From Limnothrix sp. FACHB-406 (GTDB lineage: Bacteria > Cyanobacteriota > Cyanobacteriia > CACIAM-69d), in contig NZ_JACJSP010000009.1 in NCBI RefSeq assembly GCF_014698235.1, forward strand, positions 1-64,000: a DNA stretch of 64,000 nucleotides, read 5' to 3'. Below the pieces are notes generated by a model. The model did no database searches, was not told where the DNA came from, and worked only from the letters and a program-made list of their open reading frames with translations. Position numbers and translations under genes: made by a program. Of this stretch, positions 26,473 to 35,105 are shown piece by piece. Within the stretch, counting starts at the first letter, position 1, and every line of letters begins with the position of its first letter.

Positions 26473-27633
26473 TTAATCGAATTTTTTACTGTCAATCAAG
26501 AAATTTTGCACCAACCCTAGAGCCATTTCCAAGAGCCTTGGGTGATCGGCATCCAACCAATGAATGTTAGGGTCTGCCCGAAACCAAGTTCGCTGCCGTT
26601 TTGCAAATTGGCGAGTGTGAACAGCGGTTAACTGTTCTGCTTCTGTCCAAGTTATTTCGCCATTCATTGCTTGCAACACTTCGCGATAGCCCAAGGTTTG
26701 AAATAGGGGCAAATCTTGACCGTAAAGTTCCACTAACTGATGAACCTCCTCCACAAATCCTTGCTCAAACATCGAGCGAGTGCGCTGTTGAATTCGTTGC
26801 CATAACCGATCATTTTCATCTGGGGCTGATTTTTCTTTTCCGCGCTTTCTAGGTAGCTTACGAGAAGAATTTTGAGGATGAATTTGGGAACGATCGGGTT
26901 GTTCGATCGCCCTCTTTGAATCGTTTGAATCGGTAGTCGATCGCGAGTTAGCAATTAGGCCATCTAAACTTTTAGTACCGAGGCAGTCTAGACCAATCTG
27001 CAAAATTGGATAAGCGGGGGGAGCTTCCCCTTGCAAGCTAGAAATCGGCTGACCTGTGGCGTAAAAAACTTCCAGTGCTCGGATGGTTCGCACATCATCA
27101 CGCTCATGGATTTGTTGGGCAGAAACAGGGTCAACAGTCAACAAAAGTTGGCGGCGATCGAGGCGAGTCAGTTGCTCCAATTGCGATCGCAAGATTGGTT
27201 GGGGTGGCACTTGGGGAATGCGTAACCCTCGAACCACAGACTTAATATAAAGTCCTGTTCCTCCAACCAATAGGGGAATTATTTGACGTTGATGATAATG
27301 ATTAATCAGTTGATTTGCCTGGGTCTGAAACTCAGCAACCGTGAAGACCTCAACTGGATCACAAATATCAATTAACTCGTGGGGAACCACCGCGCGATCG
27401 CTCAACGATGGCTTAGCAGTTCCAATATCAAAATTGCGATAAATTTGGCGAGAATCTGCTCCCAAGATCACGGAGTTTAAAGACCGCGCTATCTCGATCG
27501 CTAAGGCAGACTTGCCCGAAGCTGTTGGCCCCACAATCACAATCAGCTTAGGCGTAAAATCCGCACCTTCTGAAGTTGAATTCAATGGGCGATCGAGGTA
27601 ATGCTCATCCGCTGCCATGGTGAGTTCCGACAT
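26473..27633 (-). CDS. miaA: tRNA dimethylallyltransferase MiaA with a long internal insert
   Basis: The predicted enzyme prenylates A37 of tRNAs that read codons beginning with U. The 386-residue protein shows the P-loop GPTASGKSALA, the substrate motif ILGADSRQIYRNFDIGTAK, the LLVGGTGLYI motif and the C-terminal HTRQFAKRQRTWFR. Between IGLDC and RIQQRTRSMFEQGFVEEV, where most MiaA proteins have about ten residues, lies a polar insert of about 60 residues (roughly 220-280, Ser/Asn/Lys/Arg-rich, ending KRGKEKSAPDEND). The insert looks disordered. ATG 27633 is chosen; an upstream in-frame TTG (27645) and a later ATG are possible. It converges with the hybrid kinase gene. Confidence 0.95.
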   Translation of the reverse strand: MSELTMAADEHYLDRPLNSTSEGADFTPKLIVIVGPTASGKSALAIEIARSLNSVILGADSRQIYRNFDIGTAKPSLSDRAVVPHELIDICDPVEVFTVAEFQTQANQLINHYHQRQIIPLLVGGTGLYIKSVVRGLRIPQVPPQPILRSQLEQLTRLDRRQLLLTVDPVSAQQIHERDDVRTIRALEVFYATGQPISSLQGEAPPAYPILQIGLDCLGTKSLDGLIANSRSTTDSNDSKRAIEQPDRSQIHPQNSSRKLPRKRGKEKSAPDENDRLWQRIQQRTRSMFEQGFVEEVHQLVELYGQDLPLFQTLGYREVLQAMNGEITWTEAEQLTAVHTRQFAKRQRTWFRADPNIHWLDADHPRLLEMALGLVQNFLIDSKKFD

Positions 27634-27804
27634 TTGCGTCGCCAATTCAGATGTTTAATCAATAGAGTCTCAAGATTATAGGTAATTTTGGGTCACAGCT
27701 TTTCAGCAAATTGATTTAGCGCAATCCATGACTCAATTCAAGAGATGGCTCGATCGAACTGAGTCAGCTCAACAGCAATCAATTACAGATCTCTTGGCAT
27801 TGCA

Positions 27805-28686
27805 CTAATTACCACCTGGAGAAACCAAAATCGGTGAATTGCCATTGGTAATGATTACCTTTGTATTTTTAGATTCCGCTAGACTTTGCATGGCTTCAAT
27901 TTGCTTCAATTGAATGACCTGATTGGTCAAGCCCTGAGCAACCGTTCGATTGTAGTTGGCGATCGCCTGGGCCTCAATTTGTTTGCGTTGAGCCTCTTGA
28001 CGAGTTTTTGACAGCACAAATTCCATTTGCTTGCTTTCTTGTTCGATTTTCAATTTCTGTTGAATTGCTGCTTGGACAGTTTCTGGCAATTTCACTTCTC
28101 GCAACAGAGCCGCTTCCACCACAAATCCCAAAGGCTCCAGTTGTTGCGCCAACTGTCGGCGCATTTCTTCAGCGATCATTGTCCGCTTGGTTGAATAAAT
28201 AGACTCGGCTGGATGTAATGCAGTAATTGAGCGAACAATTGCCCGAAATCGAGACACGACAATTTCTGATTCACTAGTGCCAATGGTTCGATAAACCTGG
28301 GACACTTTTCGCGGATCAATTCGATATTGGAGGCTAACATTCAAATCAAAAATCAAACCTTCTTGGGATGTTGCTTCAATACCTTCTTGAATATTTTTTA
28401 AGCGTGTCGAAAACATCACCACTCGCGAAAAGGGTGTGTTGAAATGCAACCCAGGTAACAATGGACTTTCTTCCACATTACCCAAGGAATCGCGCACACC
28501 AACGCTTCCCGTCGGCACATTTGCAACGAAACGACTAATGACATAGAGCGCCACAAAAACTGCCACAAAACCACCGCCGCCCCGTACGGCCCATCGAATA
28601 GGCAATGGGACAGGTAAATCATCACTTTTCAAAGCAGCAAAGGCTGCACCACCACCAATCAATAGCATTAGAAAAAACGTAAACAT
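27805..28686 (-). CDS. Prohibitin/SPFH (Band 7) membrane protein
   Basis: A 293-residue membrane-anchored protein. Two N-terminal hydrophobic segments (about 1-18 and 34-52) precede an SPFH/Band 7 domain (about 54-215: VPTGSVGVRDSLGNVEESPLLPGLHFNTPF and LQYRIDPRKV). A charged coiled coil follows (about 210-260: KLKIEQESKQMEFVLSKTRQ), with a final ITNGNSPILVSPGG segment. This layout matches prohibitins, which form ring-like oligomers at membranes and often act with FtsH proteases. In cyanobacteria the exact role is not settled; the ftsH2 gene is 16 kb away. Start ATG 28686. It lies 170 bp upstream of miaA on the same strand. Confidence 0.92.
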   Translation of the reverse strand: MFTFFLMLLIGGGAAFAALKSDDLPVPLPIRWAVRGGGGFVAVFVALYVISRFVANVPTGSVGVRDSLGNVEESPLLPGLHFNTPFSRVVMFSTRLKNIQEGIEATSQEGLIFDLNVSLQYRIDPRKVSQVYRTIGTSESEIVVSRFRAIVRSITALHPAESIYSTKRTMIAEEMRRQLAQQLEPLGFVVEAALLREVKLPETVQAAIQQKLKIEQESKQMEFVLSKTRQEAQRKQIEAQAIANYNRTVAQGLTNQVIQLKQIEAMQSLAESKNTKVIITNGNSPILVSPGGN

Positions 28687-29109
28687 AGATCCGCCTAAAG
28701 CACTAGTACTGCCATTGAATATTAAAGTTCAAGCCTAATCAAAAGCCTGAACGACCAGCTTTTAAGCTGTGATTAAACTGCCCCATAGGCGACATTATAG
28801 ACAGCGATTTATAAGTTGTGGAGATGGGCAATTTATTTTACGAGAAAGTAAAAATACGCAAAATTTATTTAAGATTTGATTTTGAGGTCAGTTTAAATTG
28901 CAGCGTAAACCCCCAATGATTAGCCACCAAAAACACTAAGACTATTCAAAATCTGTTTTAGATTTATAGGTTCTCTTGAAAGTCAATCACAAAAAAGAGA
29001 CGAAAGTTCTCTGCTTTCACTCATCAATGAAACCAGAAAAATATCAATGTTTGATTTTCCAAAATGCCCTTAATCGTCAGCTCGGATTTTAAATATTTTT
29101 TAAAATATC
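28687..29109. other. AT-rich spacer without a recognisable gene
   Basis: This 423-bp stretch lies between the 3' end of the recombinase gene and the start of the prohibitin gene (both minus). It is AT-rich, with runs such as aaatatttttt-aaaatatctt near 29092-29112. No promoter, RNA or gene could be assigned, apart from its role as the prohibitin leader. Confidence 0.5.
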
Positions 29110-30438
29110 TTAAAAAACAAAATCCAGAGATTGCACCCGCCAAGTCGGTTCTCCCTTTCCCTTGGCTGAATAAGTTAGCCAGATGCCTTTCAGGAATTCG
29201 CGAAAGTAAAAACGTCGTTCGGCTTCGGATAGATCTTGCCAAAATTCTGGAATTGACACCGATCGGGAAATCATCGATAAGCTGGCAGGGGGCAATTGCG
29301 AGAGTCGATCTTGCAAAGTTCCCATTTCGACCCGAATTTGATAGGAACGAATTTGCAATGTATTTTCATCTAGAATTCCATTTTCCTTAAGCTGAATAAG
29401 CTGGGCTAGGCGTGCTTCCTGGGCTTGAAGTTGTTGTTGAATTTGGGACTTTAATTGCTCAATATTGGGCAACTGCGCTTGACTCACTCGTTGTGGCAAT
29501 TCTCGGCAAATGCGCTGAATTGTTTTCTTCAGAACCTGGTTATAGTCCGCTAATGGGCATCGATCGGGAGCTGATGGGCCTTTTCCGCAAGGATTGGGGC
29601 GCAAGTAAAGATAGTTGGGGGTTTTGGATCCCCGCGATCGCGTGGAAGTTATGGCTAATTTTGCTTGGCATTGGGCACAGCTCACTAACCCCGCCAAGGA
29701 ACGCGCGGCGCTGGCCGTTTTGGGAGCTAAGGTCTGATTACGTCGCAAGAGCCGATCGACCTGGGCCGCCTCTTCGCGAGAGACCAGCGGGGGGTGCGTA
29801 TTCAAAATCACATCACCATTTTTATAGGCTAGATCGCCTCGATAAGCAGGATTAGTCAGCCAATTACGACCCGTTGAAATTGAAATTTTCTTTTGATGTT
29901 TTTGGTTAATAAACCGCACGGCTCCTCGCAAGGAACCATAGAGCAAAAAGTTTTCAAAAAAATCTTTTACGATACTGGCCGCCGCTCGATCGATCACATA
30001 CCGATCTTTGCCCCGTCGATAGCCAAAGGGAGCACGCCCCGGCGGCGGCAAGGCTGCTAATCGATTACGGGCGTGGCCTTTTTGAATGGCCTGTCGGTGC
30101 TGGTCTTGGTTCAGTTCCTGAAGCCATTGCAACTGTTGAATCCAGTTAGGATCGATTCCCTTGGGGAGGTCACCCTGCATCACCCGCAGCGCCACTTTGG
30201 CATGTTCTAACTGATTCAAAACATGGAGAATGGAATCGATCGAGTCGCCCAAGTCGCGAATTTGTCGGATGAGAAGCGTGTGAATTGCTCCCTGATTCAC
30301 CAACTGCATGAGCTGCCCCAACGCCTGCCGATCGCCCAAGTCCACATACAGGTTTTGCACATCAATTTCCCAATTGATCGGCTCTGTCACCGATTCCAAA
30401 ATGGGGTCATGATAAATATAGGCAACCGTTTGAGTCAT
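29110..30438 (-). CDS. Large serine recombinase homologue with degenerate catalytic domain
   Basis: A 442-residue protein with the layout of XisF-like large serine recombinases. The N-terminal resolvase-like fold spans about 1-125, the recombinase domain about 128-225 (GRAPFGYRRGKDRYVID; LVSREEAAQVDRLL), a zinc ribbon about 245-295 (LVSCAQCQAKL ... CGKGPSAPDRCPL), and a coiled coil plus C-terminal domain about 310-442. The resolvase domain has lost its active site: the Y-x-R-x-S motif reads YIYHDPILES, and the DRLxRS motif reads RDLGDS, so nucleophile Ser and the key Arg residues are missing. The other domains look intact, so it may bind DNA without recombining it. Start ATG 30438. No flanking att-like duplication was seen. 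It is 136 bp downstream of sufE, same strand. Confidence 0.88.
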   Translation of the reverse strand: MTQTVAYIYHDPILESVTEPINWEIDVQNLYVDLGDRQALGQLMQLVNQGAIHTLLIRQIRDLGDSIDSILHVLNQLEHAKVALRVMQGDLPKGIDPNWIQQLQWLQELNQDQHRQAIQKGHARNRLAALPPPGRAPFGYRRGKDRYVIDRAAASIVKDFFENFLLYGSLRGAVRFINQKHQKKISISTGRNWLTNPAYRGDLAYKNGDVILNTHPPLVSREEAAQVDRLLRRNQTLAPKTASAARSLAGLVSCAQCQAKLAITSTRSRGSKTPNYLYLRPNPCGKGPSAPDRCPLADYNQVLKKTIQRICRELPQRVSQAQLPNIEQLKSQIQQQLQAQEARLAQLIQLKENGILDENTLQIRSYQIRVEMGTLQDRLSQLPPASLSMISRSVSIPEFWQDLSEAERRFYFREFLKGIWLTYSAKGKGEPTWRVQSLDFVF

Positions 30439-30502
30439 CGCGTCTGGCTCATTGCACTTGATTCATCGCGCTTGGTTCATTGCGTTTGCGTTACCGTGTT
30501 TG

Positions 30503-30550
30503 CATCACCACTTTGTTTGCATTCCCACTTTGTTTGAATCACCACGTTTG
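30503..30550. repeat. 17-bp tandem repeat upstream of the recombinase gene
   Basis: The unit catcaccactttgtttg (30503-30519) is followed by the near copy cattcccactttgtttg (30520-30536) and a shortened third (to 30550). It lies 65-110 bp upstream of the recombinase start, between it and sufE. Looser ttcattgc/gattcat repeats fill 30447-30485. Confidence 0.75.
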
Positions 30551-30574
30551 AATCATTGAGCGTTCATCAACAGT

Positions 30575-31093
30575 TCAATCAGTCACCTTTTCAGACCCTT
30601 CATGATTAGATTCAAGGCTCGGTGGGGAGGACAATAAACCCAAAGCATTTAAATCCGCATGGGACTCTGACTTAAGTGATCGCGCCTGATCTTGCATCTT
30701 TTTGAAAATATTGAAAAACCCATTAGCCCGCGAAGGAGTCAGGCTAGCATTGAGTTTTGTTTGTTGAATGAAATCTGGCTTCAAAGCAATGATCACATCC
30801 GGCGCTAGACCATTCAATCCTTCCACTAAAAATGCCACCAAGCCTTTCACTAGTTGGGAATCAGAATCCCCCCGATACCAAACTTTGCCATCGGTGAGTG
30901 CTGAAGCCACATACACCTGCGAAGTGCAGCCATGAACCTTATTTTCAGGGCTACGATCCGCTTCATCTAGCTCAGGAAGCCGCTTCGAAAACCAGATGAG
31001 TTGCTCGTAACCTTGCTTAGGATTGGTAACTCGGGAAAATCGCTGAACTAATTTAGCCAAGGATTCCGGCAGGGCAGAGGTGGGAACAGTCAT
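30575..31093 (-). CDS. sufE: SufE-family sulfur acceptor protein
   Basis: A 172-residue protein. The SufE core covers about 10-140. The acceptor Cys lies in KVHGCTSQVYV (about residue 56), and WYRGDSDSQLVKGLVAFLVEGLNG follows. SufE takes persulfide sulfur from the cysteine desulfurase SufS and activates it for iron-sulfur cluster assembly, essential for photosystem I and ferredoxins. The C-terminal 30 residues (SLKSESHADLNALGLLSSPPSLESNHEG) are a polar extension beyond the usual fold. Start ATG 31093. No other suf gene is in the window. Confidence 0.94.
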   Translation of the reverse strand: MTVPTSALPESLAKLVQRFSRVTNPKQGYEQLIWFSKRLPELDEADRSPENKVHGCTSQVYVASALTDGKVWYRGDSDSQLVKGLVAFLVEGLNGLAPDVIIALKPDFIQQTKLNASLTPSRANGFFNIFKKMQDQARSLKSESHADLNALGLLSSPPSLESNHEGSEKVTD

Positions 31094-31205
31094 GGGCAGA
31101 AGCGCGAGTTGAATGAGCTTTTTTTGGAAAAACTATTTCTAGTTTACCATTTTGCCGAAATGACTTCAGCGCAGGTTCTCGGATTGAATGTTTCGCCTTT
31201 GGGGA

Positions 31206-32294
31206 TTAGCGATTAAACATTGGCCACTGCTCGATCGAGTCCGTAGACCGCACCAAATGCATTCCCGCTGAAGCAAAGTCTTGGAAGGTTTGATCGGCCA
31301 ATTCCGTGAAGTCAATTACCCCAGGAACCACCACGGGCGACATGCAATCTTCCAGCAAATAGACTCGATCGACAAATTCCGGCTTTTGCGTTTGAATCTC
31401 CCGCAAAAAGTCAGCCACTGTCCAAGCCACACAATGACTCTTTGCTTGCCCAGCAATAATCACCGCGTCAAATTCAAAAAGATGCTGAATCAAAGCCTGA
31501 TTCTTTTGGGCGATCGGTTGTTGATGTTCATCACTCAGAATTTCAGGGCTGAGAATCGAATAGTTTTCCGTTAGGGGATGACCACCTTTCAGCTCAAATC
31601 GTGTTGAAATTTGCCGCGCAATGGCATGGGTAAAACAGGCGGCTTCAACGGCCGAAACCATTGCATGACCAATACCACCCAGCATGGAATGGTAGGGCCA
31701 AATGGTCAGGGGATATTTACCTAAATCTTCCAGGGTTTTGGTGTAGTGGGCGGCGTAGGTGGCCAAGTTGCCATGTACCTTCCCGGCTTCTGGAGAGCGA
31801 TCGGGCGATGCCCCTTGGCCAAGGGAATCAGGCAGAAGCTGGAAACTGGCTTGCAATTGGGGATTGGGTCGCCAACGGCCGGTTTTGACCGCTTCCCAGT
31901 CAATGTTAGTCAAGGGGGCAGGATGGTTTCCTGCGGCATCGACCCAAAAGATTGGATGGAAAATCTGAGCCATCCCATGGGTGTCCAATGTGGGGATGAG
32001 TTCCGTGAGGAAGCTCAAATTTCGGTAAATAAATTGACATAGGCGGACATTATCTTCGACTGCCCCTTGCCCCGATCGCCCGCCCACGAACAACTCAAAA
32101 TCAGGGATGCAGAACGTATTTTGCACATCAATCATTAACAGGGCAATCCGTCGCGAATCCTCCTGTGCCGGTGTAATTTGATGTGCCTTCGCCCATTGTT
32201 GAGCTGCGGTGGCCAGTTGGGCATAGGGTACACGCCAAACTTCGCCAACGCGATCGCCCTCAAACCAGTCAGGAATCGGTAATGATAAGGACAT
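31206..32294 (-). CDS. Isochorismatase/nicotinamidase-like cysteine hydrolase
   Basis: A 362-residue cytoplasmic hydrolase, longer than the usual 180-220 residue family members. The catalytic Asp lies in LLMIDVQNTFCIPDF (about 57), a nicotinamidase-like metal motif TLDTHGMAQIFHP lies at about 103-115, and the nucleophile Cys is in GQAKSHCVAWTVADFL (about 292). The extra length is an N-terminal 45 residues and an insert at about 130-200 containing PNPQLQASFQLLPDS. Nicotinamide is a plausible substrate but is not proven. ATG 32294 is the start; the preceding TTG codon is in frame. It is divergent from the GUN4-like gene across 166 bp. Confidence 0.88.
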   Translation of the reverse strand: MSLSLPIPDWFEGDRVGEVWRVPYAQLATAAQQWAKAHQITPAQEDSRRIALLMIDVQNTFCIPDFELFVGGRSGQGAVEDNVRLCQFIYRNLSFLTELIPTLDTHGMAQIFHPIFWVDAAGNHPAPLTNIDWEAVKTGRWRPNPQLQASFQLLPDSLGQGASPDRSPEAGKVHGNLATYAAHYTKTLEDLGKYPLTIWPYHSMLGGIGHAMVSAVEAACFTHAIARQISTRFELKGGHPLTENYSILSPEILSDEHQQPIAQKNQALIQHLFEFDAVIIAGQAKSHCVAWTVADFLREIQTQKPEFVDRVYLLEDCMSPVVVPGVIDFTELADQTFQDFASAGMHLVRSTDSIEQWPMFNR

Positions 32295-32460
32295 CAAGCA
32301 ATTTTCTCCAATGTGAAAAGTCTGTATTCAAATGGTTCAAAAATGAATGCCAGATTATTCGGATAGTCTGATTTTTCCTCAGAATGAATAAACAGAAGGG
32401 ATTGGTTGCTTAGCCTCAGCAGCAGCGATCGCTCAAGGCTCTCTCGCAGACGAGCTTCTT

Positions 32461-33048
32461 ATGTTGTTAAACAGCCCCCAGCATCATTCACTCGTGTCAA
32501 CTTACCCAAGCCCAGCGGCCACTACACTAACAACCGCTGAGGCAGCCAATTGTCCTGGCGCAATGGAGGGGCAACCGGGAACAGTCATGACATCGGCCGT
32601 GAATTTCAAGCGTTTATCGGTCATTGCGATCCTGCTTTGGGCCGGGGCTGCGGCCTTGGTGGTCATGCGGCCTCGCAACGAGACCCTCAGCCGTCTTGCG
32701 GAGCAGTTGGCCAGCGGCCATTGGCAAACGGCCAATGTCTTGACTTGGCAAATTTTGGCTCCTAATGCTCAGGTGGACAGCCTGATGCAGACGGACTGTG
32801 ATTTGCTGCTGGAAGTCGATCGCCTCTGGAGCGACTATAGCGACGGTCAGTTGGGATTGCGCACCCAATCTCGTCTGGCCACCATAGCCGCTCCCACGAG
32901 CCTAGCCCAGGAGTGGGCGGCCCAGGAGGCTCCCGCACCCCTGCCTCCGCCCGGCAGCCTACCCAATGCGGCCAGTACCCACCAAGGCCCGGGATTGGCC
33001 GACCTGACAGCCCTGGCGATCGCCCGTTTTGAGCAATGCAAGCGCTAG
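32461..33048 (+). CDS. Small membrane protein with a partial GUN4-like domain
   Basis: A 195-residue protein. A hydrophobic segment at about 51-69 (LSVIAILLWAGAAALVVM) anchors it. Residues about 76-140 resemble GUN4: LAEQLASGHWQTANVLTWQIL, then CDLLLEVDRLW and YSDGQLGLRTQSRL, matching the GUN4 pattern L-x4-L...A-D-x-x-T ... D-L-x-x-I-D-x-L-W ... S-x-G-x-F-G-F-x-x-Q. The part that would form the rest of the porphyrin-binding palm is replaced by a Pro/Ala-rich linker, ending IARFEQCKR. GUN4 activates Mg-chelatase; this form may not bind porphyrin. ATG 32587 just before the membrane segment is an alternative start. Confidence 0.6.
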   Translation: MLLNSPQHHSLVSTYPSPAATTLTTAEAANCPGAMEGQPGTVMTSAVNFKRLSVIAILLWAGAAALVVMRPRNETLSRLAEQLASGHWQTANVLTWQILAPNAQVDSLMQTDCDLLLEVDRLWSDYSDGQLGLRTQSRLATIAAPTSLAQEWAAQEAPAPLPPPGSLPNAASTHQGPGLADLTALAIARFEQCKR

Positions 33049-33215
33049 AGCGACAGCTTCCGCCAAAGCATGATTGTGATGGATGGTTTTGGAGCAACCC
33101 CGTTACCCACTTTTGAACACAAACGGGTTGTGGCCAAGGATTGCAGATGGCTCGACCCCGATTGCCTGATCTGTTACGGTTGGTGCGATCGTTTGGTCGA
33201 TCAGTCTCTTAACCT

Positions 33216-35105
33216 ATGGCCTTGCGATATCTAGCCTTGCAATTTCTATCTTTGCAATTTCCAGCGCTTAGACCTCCAGCTTTGAGATCTTTGACCTTCA
33301 GATCTCCAGCCTTTAGATCCCCAGTCTTTAGATCCCCCATCTCAAAGCCTGAATTGAACCATCAGAACCGTGACTTGAAGCCTGTATTCAGGCATTGCGC
33401 GGATCTCCATTGGTGGTGGTTGCTGGGATCGCTGGCGAGCTTGGGCTGTTTGGGCGGTGGGGCTGTGGCGGCCATCGCCCAAACTCCCCCTTTGCCCCGT
33501 CCCGATCGCCTGCCGGATTCGATCACCATTCCGGAGCCAGACCAACCCCCGCCCACTTTGCAGCCGCCCCCGATCGAGCAGCCCGCCTCACCCTCTGACC
33601 TGCCGCCGATTCCCGGTCAAATTGTTGTGAAGGCCTTTCGGGTCACGGGCAGCACGATTTTTACAGATAGTGAATTTGCGACCCTGCTGCGGCCCTACAC
33701 CAATCGCCCTCTCACCTTTGCGGAGTTGCTGGAAGCGCGATCGGCGGTGACGCAGCAATATGTCAACAAAGGGTACAAGACCTCTGGAGCCTTTTTGCCG
33801 CCCCAGGAAATTGATCCGGCCCAGGGCATTGTGGAAATTCGGGTGCTGGAAGGCCGGCTAGAGGCGATCGAGGTGCAGGGGTTACGGCGACTGCGCCCCA
33901 GCTACGTGCAACGGCGCATTGAACGGGCCACCCAGCCGCCGCTTCAGGTCGATCGCCTGCTGACCGCTCTGCAACTATTGCAGGCTGACCCGCTCATTGA
34001 GACCGTTTCCGCAGAACTTTCGGCAGGAACCGAGCCGGGCACGAACCTGCTGCGGATCACCCTCACGGAAGCCGACAGCCTCCATGGCGATCTATCGGTG
34101 GATAATGGGCGATCGCCCAGCGTGGGCACAGTCCGGCGACGCGCCACCATCACCCAAGCCAACCTGCTGGGGCTAGGCGATGGCATCAGCCTCAGCTACA
34201 CCAATACCGACGGCAGCGACTCGATCGAAGCCAGTTACACCATCCCGATCGACAGCCGCAACAGCACGATCGGGGCCCGTTTCCAATGGACCGGCAGCAG
34301 CATCGTTGAAGATCCCTTCGGCCCCCTCGACATCCAAGCCGACTCTTACCAATACGAACTGACCTATCGCCGCCCCCTGGTGCAGCAGCCCAACTATGAA
34401 GTCGTCACGGGCTTGACCCTCTCGCACCTAGACAGCCAAACCAGCCTGCTCGGCATTGACTTTCCCCTTTCCCCGGGAGCCGATGACCAAGGGCAAACCA
34501 GCGTCACTGCCCTGCGGTGGTTTCACGAGTGGACCAGTCGCAGCGAAAGCTACGTTTTGGCCTTGCGATCGCAACTGAGTTTGGGACTGGATGCCCTTGA
34601 CTCCACCATCAATCGCGAGTCGCCCGATAGTCAATTCTTGGCCTGGCGTGGCCAAGCCCAGTGGGTGCGCCAATTTGCGCCCGATACGCTGCTGCTGGTG
34701 CGGGGTGAGGCCCAATGGGCCGATCGCCCGCTCTTGCCCGTGGAGCAGTTTGGCCTAGGGGGATTTGAAAGCGTTCGGGGCTATCGCCAAGACTTGCTGC
34801 TGACCGATGGCGGGCTGTTTGGGTCGGCTGAATTGCGCCTGCCCCTGTTCCGCGCGCCCAAAATTAAAGGGGTGATGCAAATTGTGCCCTTTCTGGATGT
34901 GGGAACCGGCTGGAACCGGGGCGATCGACCCGATCCCGATCCCCAAACCCTCGTTGGTCTCGGATTGGGCCTCCGATGGCAACAGGGCGATCGATTCACA
35001 GCGCGCCTAGACTACGCCATTCCCCTGGTGGAGGTGGACAACCCAGACCAAGACACCTGGCAGGAAAATGGCCTCTATTTTTCCGTGCAGTGGCGAGCTT
35101 TTTGA
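33216..35105 (+). CDS. TpsB/FhaC (ShlB)-family outer-membrane transporter
   Basis: A 629-residue outer-membrane protein of two-partner secretion. A signal-like segment WWWLLGSLASLGCLGGGAVAAIAQ (about 68-91) leads to a Pro-rich linker. A POTRA domain follows (about 130-205: IVVKAFRVTGSTIFTDSEF, VEIRVLEGRLEAIEVQG), then a beta-barrel to the end. The barrel contains the family's VRGY motif (GGFESVRGYRQD) and ends in aromatic Phe, as Omp85-type barrels do. The first 50 residues hold a repeat (FRSPAFRSPVFRSP) and look like a spurious extension; an in-frame TTG at 33375 would give a normal signal peptide. No TpsA exoprotein gene is adjacent. Confidence 0.9.
   Translation: MALRYLALQFLSLQFPALRPPALRSLTFRSPAFRSPVFRSPISKPELNHQNRDLKPVFRHCADLHWWWLLGSLASLGCLGGGAVAAIAQTPPLPRPDRLPDSITIPEPDQPPPTLQPPPIEQPASPSDLPPIPGQIVVKAFRVTGSTIFTDSEFATLLRPYTNRPLTFAELLEARSAVTQQYVNKGYKTSGAFLPPQEIDPAQGIVEIRVLEGRLEAIEVQGLRRLRPSYVQRRIERATQPPLQVDRLLTALQLLQADPLIETVSAELSAGTEPGTNLLRITLTEADSLHGDLSVDNGRSPSVGTVRRRATITQANLLGLGDGISLSYTNTDGSDSIEASYTIPIDSRNSTIGARFQWTGSSIVEDPFGPLDIQADSYQYELTYRRPLVQQPNYEVVTGLTLSHLDSQTSLLGIDFPLSPGADDQGQTSVTALRWFHEWTSRSESYVLALRSQLSLGLDALDSTINRESPDSQFLAWRGQAQWVRQFAPDTLLLVRGEAQWADRPLLPVEQFGLGGFESVRGYRQDLLLTDGGLFGSAELRLPLFRAPKIKGVMQIVPFLDVGTGWNRGDRPDPDPQTLVGLGLGLRWQQGDRFTARLDYAIPLVEVDNPDQDTWQENGLYFSVQWRAF
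33300..33344 (+). repeat. 15-bp tandem repeat at the 5' end of the TpsB frame
   Basis: The unit agatctccagccttt (33300-33314) is followed by agatccccagtcttt (33315-33329) and agatcccccatctca. In frame it encodes a five-residue repeat (RSPAF, RSPVF, RSPIS). Looser copies reach back to about 33236 (ttgcaatttctatctt). The composition is unlike a secreted protein's start, which supports a downstream start codon. Confidence 0.75.

Noticed and set aside
29412-29855. A 147-codon plus frame antisense to the recombinase gene
   Set aside because: No motif or ribosome site; it lies entirely opposite a gene with family domains.
29110-30438. Integrated element excised by the serine recombinase
   Set aside because: The flanking genes (prohibitin homologue, sufE) are ordinary chromosomal genes, no duplicated att core was found near the gene, and the catalytic residues are lost.
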